From the NCBI GenBank assembly GCA_015179125.1, contig WHVA01000009.1:310001-374000 (forward strand): a stretch of 64,000 bases of DNA. The letters run 5' to 3'. The notes below the pieces were generated by a model. That model was not told the origin of the DNA. It did not search any database and saw only the letters and a program-made list of their open reading frames with translations. This stretch comes from Gautieria morchelliformis (Eukaryota; Basidiomycota; Agaricomycetes; Gomphales; Gomphaceae). A program made the position numbers and the translations under genes. Positions 1 through 11,505 of this stretch are shown here, one piece after another; the first letter of the stretch is position 1, and every line of letters begins with the position of its first letter.

Positions 1-1
1 C

Positions 2-1577
2 AAACGTCTAAGTGGTGAATTCCACAAGTTAGGATTCACTACGTCAGCCACAGACGGGGCTGTATTTTATAGACGTGGCGGAAAGGGGCATGTGATCATT
101 GCAACAGCTGTGGACGACCTTACCATCACAGCTGAGAATCAATCAGTCCTGGACGAAGTCAAACGAGATCTTGCTCAGGTCTTCAGTATGAAAGATCTAG
201 GCGAGATTCATTGGCTATTGAATCTCAAAATCGAAAGAGACTGGCAGAAGAAGACCATTGCAATTTCACAACTTGCATACATCGAGAAGATCATCAAAAA
301 ATTTAATCTCGAAGATGCAAAGACTTATGCTACGCCTCTTGATCCAGCCGTAAAATTATCTAAAGACCAATGTCCTTCTACAGAGAGAGGCAAGAAAGCC
401 ATGTCGAAGTTTCCATACAGGCAAGCTATAGGATCACTGATGTGGGCGGCTGTAGCCACTCGACCTGACATTGCATTTGCGGTGTCATTACTCTCGCAAT
501 TCCTTGAAAATCCAGGTGGCACACACTGGAATGCAGTCAAACGTGTCTTCAAATATTTGAAAGGCACGAAGCATTACAAACTCACACTTGGAAGAAATCA
601 AGACGGCTTGATGGGGTATTCAGATGCAGATTGGGGTTCACAGAGTCATAGGCGTTCGTATTCGGCATACTTATTTCAGATTGATGGAGGCACTGTTTCA
701 TGGAGTTGCCAGAAACAGTCGATAGTAGCCCTCTCATCAACTGAAGCCGAATTCGTCGCCCTGACCCATGCGGGCAAAGAGGCTCTTTGGATGCGCCATT
801 TTATTTCTGAAATATTCCAACCACTGAACAGACCCATCCAAGTTTATTCAGACAATCAATCAGCCATTGCCATCACGTATGGCACCCAACAACACACGAG
901 AACCAAGCATTTCGACATCCGATTATATTTCCTTCGAGATATAATCAAAAATCAACAAGCCAAGCTCGTTTATTTGCCAACCGAACAAATGTTGGCAGAT
1001 ATCCTCACTAAAGGACTTCCTAGTCCTAGAGTGAAGATTCTCAACGAGCAAATCGGAATATATTAAGCTTGAGGGGGCGTGTTGGGTGCATTTATGCTCC
1101 TGCACCAAAATCAAGCATAATATATCCAATTTGTTGTGTGGCCTTCCAATTTCTTCTCACATTGTTCTTGTATTATGCATCCATTTCTCTGGTTATTTTC
1201 GAAATTTTCCACTCATTCCTTATCTCTCTATTTCATCTTGTTATTCCTACTTTCACAAGCGGCTGCACCCAGCGGAGTCTGAAATGACTTCGACGCGCGA
1301 GCTCTTGGGCGCTAAAGGGCCGGGTAGTAGTACATGCGCAGTGGAACACATTTCCCCCTCTCTCAGTGACCACTAAATTCACTGAGAGAGGCAAGTAAAT
1401 TAGTCTAGTAGTCTTTGCATTTACTGACCTAGAAATCCTCTGTAGTGAATTGATTTCTAGGTAGTGTATAATATATTTAGAGTGACCACTAAATTCACTG
1501 AGAGAGTGAATTGATTTCTAGTCTATTCTTTTGAATAACAAGTCCATACCTACTGCCTATAATTCCTGTCCACAACA
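2..1577 (+). mobile_element. Ty1/Copia retrotransposon, 3' part (reverse transcriptase-RNase H end plus 3' LTR)
   Basis: An open frame enters from the left edge and runs to 1,066. It carries the end of a Copia reverse transcriptase (KDLGEIHWLLNLKI, then SKFPYRQAIGSLMWAAVATR) and the RNase H region (GYSDADWGS, LSSTEAEFVAL, ADILTKGL). A purine-rich tract (GAGGGGGC) lies just before the LTR at 1,080. The 5' half of the element is outside the window. The visible coding part looks whole, and the insertion is probably fairly young. The target duplication cannot be checked from here. Confidence 0.93.
1080..1577 (+). repeat. Copia 3' LTR
   Basis: The LTR begins TGTTGGGTGCATTTATG and ends CCACAACA, directly after the coding end and purine tract. 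The same sequence recurs as a solo LTR at 16,646-17,133, which fixes both ends. Inside the LTR the motif TAAATTCACTGAGAGAG occurs twice, about 115 bp apart, and this direct repeat is kept in the solo copy. Confidence 0.88.
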
Positions 1578-2000
1578 GCAAATTCCGGAGGAAGCGGAAG
1601 TCGAGTAGACAATGCGTGGGAACTAACTATTGGGAACAATGGGACTACAAGGGGGGTTCAGGGTAAGGTAGAACAATGGCAAAGAACAAGGGGTCGGGGA
1701 AACATATCTGACAACGAAACACAAGGAGGGTCGGACATTGGTCTTGATGAACGGTAAGGTGGGTCCGGTGGGTCCGAGTAATAGAGTCGAAAGAACAAGG
1801 GAAATGTACAAGGGGCGGAATGTCGGAGGGGCAGAATGTGTTGCGGAAATATCGTAGGGGCGGAAGGTATTGCGGAACTGAGGGTCGGAAGTCGGAAATG
1901 AACGGTCGTAACATAGGTCCACATAGAGTAAGTGGTCACCCTCCCCCAGCAGGCTCACAAGGTGGGCTTGTTCGGAGCAGCTCATGGATGTTTTGCCAGA
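1578..2000. other. Non-coding stretch with GCGGAA-rich degenerate repeats
   Basis: I see no gene here. Bases 1,790-1,910 hold loosely repeated GGGGCGGAA / GGTCGGAAG units on the + strand. The short frames on either strand look like by-products of this low-complexity composition. Confidence 0.4.
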
Positions 2001-2660
2001 TTGCCAGTTGATCTCCAGGTTATGATCTCAGAGCCAAGGGAAGCTGAGGATGATGTCTTGCACCCCGAGGGAGGCAACTACAAATGTGGTCCTCTTGAAA
2101 TATCCATTGAACTGAAGGATGGCATCCATGACTTCCATAACCACTCCCAAGGTGTTCGGACTCCCATCTACATTGCATATATGGATGGGCCTCTGGAGCT
2201 TCTGTGTACTAAGTTGGTTTCTCTCGACATATGTGTGATCCATGAACATTCCACTGGCCCCGCTGTCAATCAGGTGGGTCCAAACTTAATCTCTCTGGTG
2301 TTGGTGGTCTGGATTACTACCAGGGACTTGGTGGTGCAGACTGAGCTGATCACACACTGTCTTGGCATTCTCCTTTTGAAGGCTTGGAGCTAGGGCATGT
2401 GTGTCTGGAGGGTGGGGGTGGGCTTTTGTGTGGCTTCAACTGAATTCTCTTGTGAAGGTGAGGTGAGTGGAGGTGTTTCATTCTCAACTTCAAGACAAGA
2501 GAACTGGTTATGTACAGGCAATGAGGCACACTTTTCATCCGCTGCATTCCACAAACCCAAGGTTGGCTCTTCCTTATCCTCTGTGTTCCTCTGTCACCTC
2601 TGGATTCACTCAGCAAATTCTGTTCCTGAAATTAGGGTGGAACTCTGAGTGGATGCAATG
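2000..2660 (-). mobile_element. Gypsy fragment (protease region), fossil
   Basis: On the minus strand the translation between about 2,000 and 2,550 resembles the retropepsin region of the Gypsy relic at 29.3-32.9 kb. Shared patterns include FNVDGSPN-like (here CNVDGSPN), LGVQDIILSFPWL against LGKQDIILGFTWL, and an SCLEVEN-like stretch in both. It is a short, broken remnant of the same family, with no LTRs visible, and is probably old. Confidence 0.7.
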
Positions 2661-2849
2661 CATGAGTTGAAGCCAAGCCCTCCGATCTGAACCTTGGCTT
2701 GGTTCCCAATCCAAACACCCTATGTCAGACGTAGCCCTAACAAAACCCTTCAATACTTGATGACCCTTCACCAATGACATGCTACTTTGCTGGACAAGGA
2801 TGGCTCAGGGGTGTAGCATAGTAAGTCTGTTTGTACATATAATTTCTCT

Positions 2850-3063
2850 TACTGATGGATTTAGTTTTGGAGAGCAGGGTTGGGCAGTAATATTAACTAT
2901 CCTTGAGGCCCTGTTCCCTCCGGATACCCCCCTCCCCAACTCCACCATTCCCATGAGCCATGAAGAGTTTATTCAACTTGTGCTAGTACCTGAAGTCACG
3001 GTGGAACTGGTAATAATAACATTTATGGTGTATTGTTTACTTACCAGTCTAATTATGCTGTAG
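2850..3063 (+). pseudogene. RTC4-like domain fragment
   Basis: A plus-strand frame reads GEQGWAVILTILEALFPP and then SHEEFIQLVLVPEVTVELV. From memory this matches the C-terminal RTC4-like domain found in many agaricomycete proteins, often near transposons, where an F-x-x-LVPE core is typical. The frame ends soon after and no start or other domain is seen, so I treat it as a gene fragment. It lies just left of the Harbinger relic and may have been carried by it. The family assignment is not certain. Confidence 0.4.
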
Positions 3064-3189
3064 GTGGTCTGCAAGGAATTGCCATCATTCAGAAGCTTGT
3101 TCAATTGTACTCAATGGATAACTCTGGGGTGCCATTCATCTACCCCTGGCAAGCAGCATGGCAGGCAAGGACATAGATGTCAAGTATGA

Positions 3190-3977
3190 GGTGATGATGC
3201 AAGCTGCACAGACTGGTTATGATACTGCAGAGGCTCATCCCAAGGCCAAGCCATTTCGAAAAAAAAGCCATTTCCGCTCTATGATACTATGGCCGAACTC
3301 GTGGATGGGATAATTGCCATGGGTGCTGGCATTTTCAGAGGCAATGGTTCGAGCCCAAATACCATTGACGACGATGAGCTGGAGCCTGAAGACTCTGGAT
3401 GGGATGGGGAATGTATTGATGAGAGCAGTAGTGCGGAGGAAAGTGACGAAAAGGTGAGCCGATCTATGATTACCCACTAGGTACTCACCCTTGTCTCTCC
3501 CTCGCACCTCTCTCTCTCGTCTCCATCTCCCTGATCCCCCTCTCACTTGTCTTGCGGCTGCATGGCATGGCGTCGTAATACTCATAGGTTGCTCCCGGCC
3601 CAACATCTAATAAGAAACGCAAGGCTGCAACAGCGATGAATCCAGAACCCAAACGTGTGCAGAAACCTGGCATGGATGCCATGTTTGCAATGAGCACAGC
3701 GATTACAGGTATGACATATGCTCTACAGAACAAAGGCAGCTCCTCAGCGCTCGCAGCATCACCGGTGCGTAAGACCAAGGCCATGCAGCTGGTGGAGGAC
3801 GAAGAGGAGGGGCTTGCATATTCTGAGGTCATTATTGTAGCAGATATCTTTATGCGCAACACTGTGGCAGCTGACATGTACCTGGCCATGCGTAACAAGC
3901 CTCGGAGGCAACTCTGGCTCAATGCGCGGATTAGTGAAGAGACTGGTACTCCGGCAGCTCTATTTGGGGCATACTAG
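3190..3977 (+). pseudogene. Harbinger (PIF) element Myb/SANT-like partner protein, fragment
   Basis: Two blocks flank a 134-nt intron with good sites (donor AAAG|GTGAGC at 3,454, acceptor CTCATAG at 3,587). The first contains AHPKAKPF, FPLYDTMAELVDG and an acidic SSSAEESDEK stretch. The second begins KKRKAATAMNPEPKRVQKPG and ends LWLNARISEETGTPAALFGAY. This matches the C-terminal half of the second protein of fungal Harbinger transposons, in which an N-terminal Myb/SANT-like domain binds DNA. That N-terminal domain is not seen, and there is a local AAGCCATTT duplication near 3,245-3,270, so the copy is broken. It is convergent with the transposase relic. Confidence 0.6.
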
Positions 3978-3992
3978 GATAACGTTTAGTTC

Positions 3993-4690
3993 TACTCGCG
4001 CCGGGACCTTTCTCCCAGGTAGTCTTCCCACATCTTCTCTGCAATCTCATCACGCCTAAGGACAGCCCTTGTGGTTCCACTCGTGTAACGCCTGTAACCT
4101 CATCATACCCTTGCCCACTCGTGGATGCATGATCTGCTTTGGCGAAGTCCCATTCTATCATGTTGTCAATGTCATAAACATGTATAAAGTTATGCAGAGC
4201 ACAAAGTGCATGAATAAGATGCCCTTGTATGGCAATAGGATACTCATTGGCATAGCACAGCATCTTGAATTGCTTCTGTGAGACTCCAAATATATGTTCA
4301 ATGACATTCCGGGCCTGTGCATGTCACAGGTTGTATAATTCTTTGTAATTTTCTGGTCTATCCAGGTAATTAATTGACATATATATGGGTGAATGAAACA
4401 TTGACTTATGTTTACTAGCTTCCCATTCTCTGAGATGGTATCGGACTCCTCGGTATGGCACCAGAAGTACGTCACATGATGCAAAACTGGCATCAGCAAG
4501 GTAATACTTTCCGTTTGGTAGCTTCAAGTTGTGGCACCATGCATCTTCAAAAATAGCACCATCATACACACTACCCTCCCAGCCTGCAAGGATGTAGCAA
4601 TACTGTAGATCAAATGTGCATGCGGCAAGCACATTCTGAATCAGGGTTCCTTTTTGGTTTTGGTAATGAGCCTTGTCTGCGAGGGGTGTG
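3993..4690 (-). pseudogene. PIF/Harbinger transposase (DDE_Tnp_4), C-terminal relic
   Basis: The minus strand reads VLAACTFDLQYCYILAGWEG, VYDGAIFEDAW, LPNGKYYLADASF, VLLVPYRGVRYHLREW, ENYKELYNL, ARNVIEHIFGV, HALCALHNFIHVYD and finally EDYLGERSRRE. These are the hallmarks of the HARBI1/DDE superfamily-4 catalytic core: the second Asp lies in LADASF and the Glu in NVIEHIFG. A TGA directly follows ENYKELYNL, and the frame changes once more before the end, so the copy is dead. The N-terminal half is absent and no terminal inverted repeats were recognised. Confidence 0.85.
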
Positions 4691-5036
4691 TGTGGGAACC
4701 GTTGCTAATGAAAAGCCTCGCGAAAAAAGGATTAAAATCGCTTTAAAACCCTATTTTCCCAGCTGATAGTAGCTAATACACGTGGCTATTGTTGGGAGAA
4801 CTCTATTCAAATATTCCTTGAATTTCCTCTTATTTTTTCGCCATTTAACTTGGCTTCCCTGGCTCAAAAACTCCTTATTCTGTCAGGCAGAGTTATGAAC
4901 CCATGCACGTCCACAACCCTGCCACAGCCGCTCAGTTTCAAACTCCGACCGGAGCTTCCCACGAACCGTAAACTCGGAGTTGCAGGCACTCAAGCACCTA
5001 CAACTCCGGTACCTTGGCTCACTCAAACTCAGCCAC
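4691..5036. other. Flank of chromovirus insertion, no gene seen
   Basis: This stretch lies between the Harbinger relic and the chromovirus insertion point. Before the insertion it was continuous with 12,586 onward. I see no coding signal in it. Confidence 0.5.
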
Positions 5037-5041
5037 TGAGT

Positions 5042-6044
5042 TGTCAAGATTGGTTTTCAAGCGTTAATATCGTGTATTAGTGAACACAGCGAATGCCCGA
5101 ATAACTTGTGTGAAATAAGTATGCCGTTCGGCGAATAGGTGAACCAATGAATGTTCACAAGGTAAGAGGGTTTGCCTAAACGGGGCTCGCCCTATCTACA
5201 GTCATAGCGAAATAGCCCGTGGCTCTTGACAATGTAACCTGCAAGGTCTCACGGAAGGGCTGTCTAAGTCTCGACAATCCCTTCGCCAACAGCACGGAAA
5301 ATGGTTCGAAGGCTAAGGTAACGAAGATGAAGTATGAGAACTCACCAGTGATGCCTAAGTCCTTTGCTGGTCGAAGATAGAAATCACCAAGAGAAGGCTT
5401 AAGACGTGATCACAGTGAGGTCAAGTTTGCACAAGATGCACGACATATGATAATTGAACTGGGGAATATACATGCGAATGTAAACTACTTATATCGAATG
5501 CTCGTATGGTATCAGCGAATAGGAAAGAGGCCGTCACGAGTCAGGGTTGGATAGGGGTGCGCAGTCATGATACTAAGGAGATGGAATAAACATACAATAG
5601 AGTGAGGGAAGAATGCGAACGTGGAACGACGGAGAGTAAAAGGGGGCGAAGGCACTTATGGACAAAACCATGTCTTGGGACCCGCATACATGCTACCCTG
5701 CACGGACTCTTCGTTCACTGGGTTGATCCCGCACAACCTATGGAAGGGGCACCCTGCGAACACACATTGGCCATACGAACACCCAATGGGGTTGGATTAA
5801 GAAGATGATGGGGCTAATGATGAACCATCATGCCGGGTGATTGGTATCGATCATTTTTGATGGCGTGCCTGCTGGCGAAATGCGCGAGCAGTGAACAGCG
5901 GTTTGGAGGGTGAGGCGAACAGCGAGTAGGGTGGATGTAGAGGAGGAGTGGTCGGTAGGTGCGGCGAACTCTGACGAAGATGCTAGGGAGTGACGAGGGG
6001 GAACATGGAGGTAGCACGGTAGGAGAAATAAACCGGTCATGACA
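5042..6044 (-). repeat. Chromovirus LTR (3' LTR of the copy)
   Basis: On the plus strand it starts TGTCAAGATTGG and ends CGGTCATGACA, giving TG...CA termini. The right LTR matches it over nearly its whole length. The same LTR family occurs at 19,331-20,604 and, inverted, at 21,709-22,952. Confidence 0.93.
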
Positions 6045-6300
6045 GTACCCCCTCCTAGCTTCGGAGTCCAACGACGCTGCGTCCTATGGTGGGGCGGAAC
6101 CGTTAAAGACGTAATGGGTCCCCTGATGGGATCTCTGAAGCCTGGGCCCTGCGTAGCTGCGTGGTCCGTGCACGACTTCTTTTTCTGTTTAAAAACGCGG
6201 CACGGAACGGGGCTATGGGACCCATCTAAGCACCCCAGCCCAGCGTACTGCCCCTATGACGACACCTGGGTACTCAGTTCTCCTCGATCGATCGCAGACC

Positions 6301-7015
6301 ATGTCGAGGGTTAGGCCGGAGCTTCGGGGAGAGTCACGTGGGGATGTGGAGCAGTGGTTGGTCGATGCGGCAGGAGTTCAAGTGAGTACCGTTCTTTCTT
6401 TTATTAGCTTTCATTTGCTCAATGATGAGGTCTAGGAGGAGCTTCGGAAAATGCTGAAGGCCAAGGAGGTGGCCGACCAAACATTCGAAAGACCGTCCAA
6501 AGTAGACGAGCTGGCAAAGGAGATTCAGAAAACGAGGGTGTGGTTGGAGAGTTCGTCATCGACATTGGAATCGGTACCCGCAGAAGCGGATATTGACTCG
6601 ACTCCTGCTCCGATCTTTACGCTGACCTCGAAGGGGTGCGAAGGAAGGGAGGTGACTAGGGAGGACCCGGAAGGTATGGTTTCCTTCTGTATTCTTGTGA
6701 CGGCCATCCTAACTCGGTGATGCATTCGGCGAAGTCCCCTACTCTGATTCGCAGTCGGCCGGGGGTATGCCTGGGTCGGTGAAAGCTACAGAGCCTGGCA
6801 GGGTGAGGCGACTGCGCATCTGCTTCGCTCCTGATGGGGAAGGTAAGAGGGCATGGATAGCAGGGGGTATGGTCAGGACGTTGGCCAAGTATTGTGTGCA
6901 ACCCTCGAGTACCCATACTAGCCATCGAAGGGGGGCGAAGAGGTTGATGGGGAGCTCGGAGCATCCGAAGAGGCGTTGGTTGCGGGTGTCGAATGAGTCG
7001 AAGGGAGTTGGGTGA
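6301..7015 (+). other. Antisense gene-like unit inside the chromovirus (copy 1)
   Basis: Between the integrase end and the left LTR, plus-strand (antisense) frame segments resemble those of the second chromovirus copy at 20,784-23,468. The first runs 6,301-6,381, contains VRPELRGESRGDVEQW and stops at a GT donor-like site after a Gln codon, exactly as in the other copy. The second (6,436-6,720) contains FERPSKVDELAKEIQKTRVW against FERPLDVDDLVREVKEVKEW there. A TTTAAAA box lies at 6,188-6,194. The rest of the unit is worn in this copy. The product is unknown; the first part is acidic, helical-looking and rich in Glu. Confidence 0.5.
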
Positions 7016-7099
7016 GGATTGAGAGGAGGTTAATTAGGGGGGTGGAATCTATAGGTAGAATGTGAACAGAGTATCGTTTTCTTGGGGTTTGGTAAACGT

Positions 7100-10073
7100 C
7101 TAAGCCTTGGGTTTCTGGGGGTACTTCGCATGAAATTCGGCGAGTCTGCGAGCAGAATTAGTAACATTCGAAGAGGGTTCCCAAGACGTAGCGTCGGGGG
7201 TGTGTTCGTATCCCTTCCACTCTACTAGATATTCCAATCGCTTCCGGCGAATGCGACTATCGAGGATCTTCGTGATCTCGTACTCGTCCGCAGAGTCAAT
7301 TTTGATAGGAGGTGGGGGGTCTGCGTATCGACCTGGGATGGTAGATGTCATGGCGGGTTCGAGAAGGGATACGTGAAACACAGGGTGGATCTGGCGAAGG
7401 TCCAGTGGTAAGCCTAAGCGAAACGCATGAGAAGATATTTTAGCCGTGATAGGATATGGGCCAAGTCTTTGGTGGTCGAGTTTCTTCAAAGGTCGTTTTG
7501 TGCGAATATTTCGCGAGTCGAGCCATACTCTGTCGCTGACCTGAAACTCAGGGATCGGAATGCGGCGAGTGGTTGTGGCCGAAGTGTACTGGATAATTGA
7601 TTTCTTAATTTGATCTCGAAGGTATTGGTGAAGGTCCTTGAGGTCTGCCAACTGGCGATAAGCGTCCTCGGAAGCGACCGAAGTGAGCGATACTTCGAGC
7701 TTTGGATGGAAACCTTTGTTGGCGAAGAAGGGTGTGACCTGGGTCGCTGAATGGGCTGTTTTGTTGTAAGCGAATTCGGCGAGAGGCAAGAGGTCAACCC
7801 AATCATCCTGCTGGTAGTTGATATAAACTCAGAGATACTGTTTGAGGATTTGGTTTACTCGTTCGGTCTGTCCATCGGTTTGGGGGTGGTAGGCTGTAGA
7901 AAGGTTGCCTTTGATGCCGAGGATTTCGCAGAGAGAGGTCCAGAATCGGGATGTGAAGTGCTTCCCTCGATCGGAGATGATGTCGCTGGGGCTACCGTGT
8001 TTGGCGAATACGTGTCGAAGGAAGAGCATGGCGACATCTCCCAAATCGATGTCTGAGAATGTTGGAATGAACAGGGCCATCTTCGTTAGCCTGTCGACAA
8101 TGACAAGGATCATATCGTGCCCGTCTGACGGTGGGAGTCCTTCGATGAAGTCCATGGAGATCGAATCCCAAGGTCGTTGGCTGATGGGTAGAAAGCGAAG
8201 TGGACCGAAGGGTTTGTGATGAATGGACTTAGCGTGGCGACACTTGGAACAGGAGCCGATATAGTTGGTGACAAAGGTGGACATATTCGGCCAATGATAC
8301 TGTCTCCGAATGTTTTTCATCGTTTTGCTGATCCCTGGGTGGCCTGCTAACTGATGATCATGCAGCGAGCGAAGGATGTCCAAGCGAATATCATTATGAT
8401 CGGGGACATACGTTCGCTGTTTGTATAACAGCGTTTTCCCATCCTCTCCAAGTGACCAGGGGTCTGGCTTCACATTCGAAGGGGTGATTGCCAATGACTG
8501 AGACTGAAGACGAGTGATGTGGGCTGAGGATAAGGGATCGGTCAACTGGCCCTGTTGGATGGATGTCAACAGTGATGCAGAGTCAAGGATGATGGCGCGA
8601 ATGAGTTGCCCGGTCTTAAACATTGACTGGAAGTTGTGGGGATTCGCCAATGCGTAAGCACCATCCCCCCCTTTTGGGTACACGTCGCCCCGACGGGTCA
8701 ATGCATCCAGTTTTGTGCCAAGTCGCCCGGCTCGGTAGCGAATGATATAGTTGAACCCTGACAGGTGTTCGGACCAACGGACCTGTTGTCGGGTCAGCTG
8801 TTTCGTAGTTGAGAAGTACTCAAGGTTCTTGTGGTTGGAGAGGACGAGGATGACGTGGGATGCCCCTTCGAGGTAGTTTCGCCATTGCTTGAAGGCACAA
8901 AAGATGGTGAGCAGCTCCTTGTCATAGATCTCGTAGTTCATTTCGGCAGGTGCCATTCCTCGCGAATAAAAGGCGATTGGGTGGATATCACCATCAGAGG
9001 GGGTGATCTGGGAGATGATGGCGGCGATGGTGTAGTCGGAGGCATCCGTCTCGATGACGATCGGGTTATTCGGGTCGAAGTGGATGAGGACTGGGGCCTG
9101 TGAGAACACGGCCTTGAGTGCTTCGAAAGCCTCCTGCTGTTTCGCTCCCAGGCGAATGGAGTATCCTTCCTGGTCAGGCGAGTGAGTGGCAGGATGATGT
9201 CGGAGAACGAAATGATGAATCTTCTGTAGAAGTTTGCAAAGCCTAGGAATGATTGGACTTTGCGAACGTTCGTCGGTGCAGGCCACTTTGTGATTGCAGC
9301 TGTTTTTTCGATGTCCATAGAGACCCCAGCAGGAGAGATGATGAATCCGAGAAACTCAACCCAGTTCGAATGGAAGAGGCACTTCTCTGGCTTTATGAAG
9401 AGGTTGTGTTTCCGAAGACGGGCGAGGACCATTCGGACATGCTCTAAGTGATCCTCCCTGTTCTTGGAGAAGATAAGGATGTCGTCGAGGTAGACTACAA
9501 CGAAGACGTCAGCCATGTCTTGGAAGATGTCATTCATGAAGTGTTGGAACGTTGCCGGAGCATTCGTTAACCCGAACGGCATGACGAGATATTCGAAGGA
9601 CCCATATCGTGTTCGGAAGGCTGTCTTCCATTCTTGGCCAGAGGCGATCCGAACATTATTGAACCCGGCGCGAAGGTCGAATTTGGTATAGACGTCGCAC
9701 TTTTGAGTTGGTCAATAAGACTCGGAATCAGTGGGATAGGGTACTTGTTCTTTCGCGTGATATGATTCAGCCCTCGATAGTCCACACACATTCGCAGTGT
9801 GCCATCCTTCTTTTTCGCGAAGACAATGGGGGCGCCACCGGGTGATTGGGAGGAGCGGATAAATCCCTTGCCGAGCATGTCTTCGAGATATTCGCGGAGA
9901 GCCTCTAATTCGCTGTTTGAGAGTGGGTATATGGGGCCGTGAGGCAGTGTGCCATTGTTCTCAATTTCAATGGTGTGGTCATAAGGTTGATGTGGGGGCA
10001 GGTCTTTGGCTTTAGCACGCCAGAAGATATCGAAGAAGTCGTGGTACTCCTCTGGTACCACAGCCCTGAACAT
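7100..10073 (-). mobile_element. Chromovirus pol region: reverse transcriptase, RNase H, integrase, chromodomain
   Basis: Minus-strand frames show the reverse transcriptase ([18 protein letters not shown], then [18 protein letters not shown] and [13 protein letters not shown] with the catalytic YLDD), RNase H ([18 protein letters not shown]), a zinc-binding integrase start (LRSLHDHQLAGHPGISKT), an integrase core (DSISMDFIEGLPPSDGHD, DIISDRGKHFTSRFW) and a C-terminal chromodomain (ITKILDSRIRRKRLEYLVEW, DATSWEP). The chromodomain places it in the chromovirus branch. The region is a fossil with about three breaks. Confidence 0.93.
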
Positions 10074-10157
10074 TTCTAACTTGTCCTTTGGTAGAGGGTT
10101 TTCGTGGAGGAGTGTGGTCGGGCTGGTGCGTTGCCGACAGCATGAAGTGAATTGGGC

Positions 10158-11138
10158 TCAGGGATGGAAGGGTGCATGTTTAACATGATAGGTTTCTTCT
10201 TCGCCAAGTTTCATGATTAGCTCGAAGGCGGCTGCGCTGATTAGGGTTATATGCGGCGTTACCCTCCTCGTTGGAGGTGGATCAGGAGGTGAAGAGTGGA
10301 ATGGGAGGTGGTCATCGATCAGTGATTCTGCGTATGGTGTACAGGAACGAAAATGACTCGGAGTAGGCTCTGTTTTTGGTCGAATAGGTTCGGTCTCTAT
10401 TATGGGTTCTTTCGTGGCTGAAAATGGACGAATGAGATCGTTAGGAAGTGATATAGAGGACTCAGAGGAGTGATTCTCGATCAGCTTGGTTGAAAGAAGT
10501 AAGGGTTCGCCATCCACGTCGAATGTCTGTTCGTAACCAGAAAGATTCGGAATAGGAGCGGGCGAAGATGCGACGTCTGGTGGAAGGACCGGGACGTAGG
10601 AGAGTGGTCCAATCGCCATGTTCAGGATATAACCCAAGGATGGCGGGGACGAATGCGAACCAGGAACTGGCGGTGGCGATGTCATCGACGCAGTGTGGAG
10701 TTCGGGGATACTGTCGAAGATAGTCGGCGGGGAAATCATCGTACAGGCCATGGCGACCGTCATACGTGGAAGCATGAAACCGGTGCTGGAAGGAAAGGTA
10801 ATTGAGAGAGTGCCCCAATCGATGGTGGGCTTCGTAGAGCGAAGCCACGGAAGCCCAAGAACGATCGCGGCCGAAGGGTGTAACTTTGTGACAAGTAGCG
10901 AAATGTCCTGAGAAGAGGAGTCGCTGAAGGTGAGACTAGTATCTAGGTATTCGTGAATGAAACCAGCAGTGGCTGGCTTTCTGTCGAAAAGGGAGAAAGC
11001 GATCGGCGAACGGAGTGATGTACATATGAAACCAGGATGAGAGGAAAAGGAGCTATCAATAAAATTGGAAGTGGCACCAGAGTCAATGAGAGTAGGGATT
11101 GAGTTAGGTGTACAGAGGTGTAAGATGGTTATCGGCAA
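10158..11138 (-). mobile_element. Chromovirus protease and Ser/Pro-rich linker
   Basis: A minus-strand frame near the 5' side of the element has the retropepsin signature TLIDSGATSNFIDSSF and, further on, VLGLPWLRSTKPTIDWGTL. A long Ser/Pro/Thr-rich linker follows and leads toward the reverse transcriptase. A tandemly repeated version of part of this linker exists in the second copy at about 23,800-24,310. Confidence 0.85.
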
Positions 11139-11159
11139 GAGTTGTGGAGAATGAGTCAG

Positions 11160-11450
11160 AGTCTAATAGGAGAGATGGCCCAGGTCCGCCAAGTAGGGCA
11201 GAAAGCTGTGCGAAGGATTGATACCGGGGAGGGCGACCCATGAAGGGGTAAGGCTATCCCGCGAATAGACGAGGCTCAGGCCCGCCAGGCGAGGCAGGAA
11301 TCTGTAGAGAGGGGTGATGAAGAAGAGGTTGTCCCACGAAGGGAAATAGGGCAGGCCTGCCAAGTGGGGCAGGAATCTAGCGAATGTTAGGTGTGGGAGA
11401 GGCGACCGTTGAAATGGGGGGGCTGTCCCGCGAATAGATGTGGCGTGAAA
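11160..11450. repeat. Three imperfect tandem units of a gag-leader-like sequence
   Basis: Units of about 75-95 bp recur at roughly 11,172, 11,278 and 11,352. Each has a GCCxGCCAxGxGxGGCAGrAA core and later a TCCCrCGAA core. The same cores occur in the proline-rich leader of the gag frame at 26,330-26,480, so this block looks like an amplified remnant of that leader. Confidence 0.6.
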
Positions 11451-11505
11451 AAAAGGTGATGGGTAGAATGAATGCTTTGACTGTAGTTTGTTAGTTCAAT
11501 TATAC

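Noticed and set aside
1086-1376. ORF in the Copia LTR, also at 16,652-16,993
   Set aside because: It appears in both LTR copies by DNA homology. The predicted peptides share only what the DNA identity forces, and LTRs of this kind do not encode proteins.
5602-5808. 68-codon ORF inside the chromovirus LTR (repeated at 12,138-12,344)
   Set aside because: The two copies are the same only because the LTRs are nearly identical. The matching frame in the older LTR at 19,922 has changed beyond protein-level conservation.
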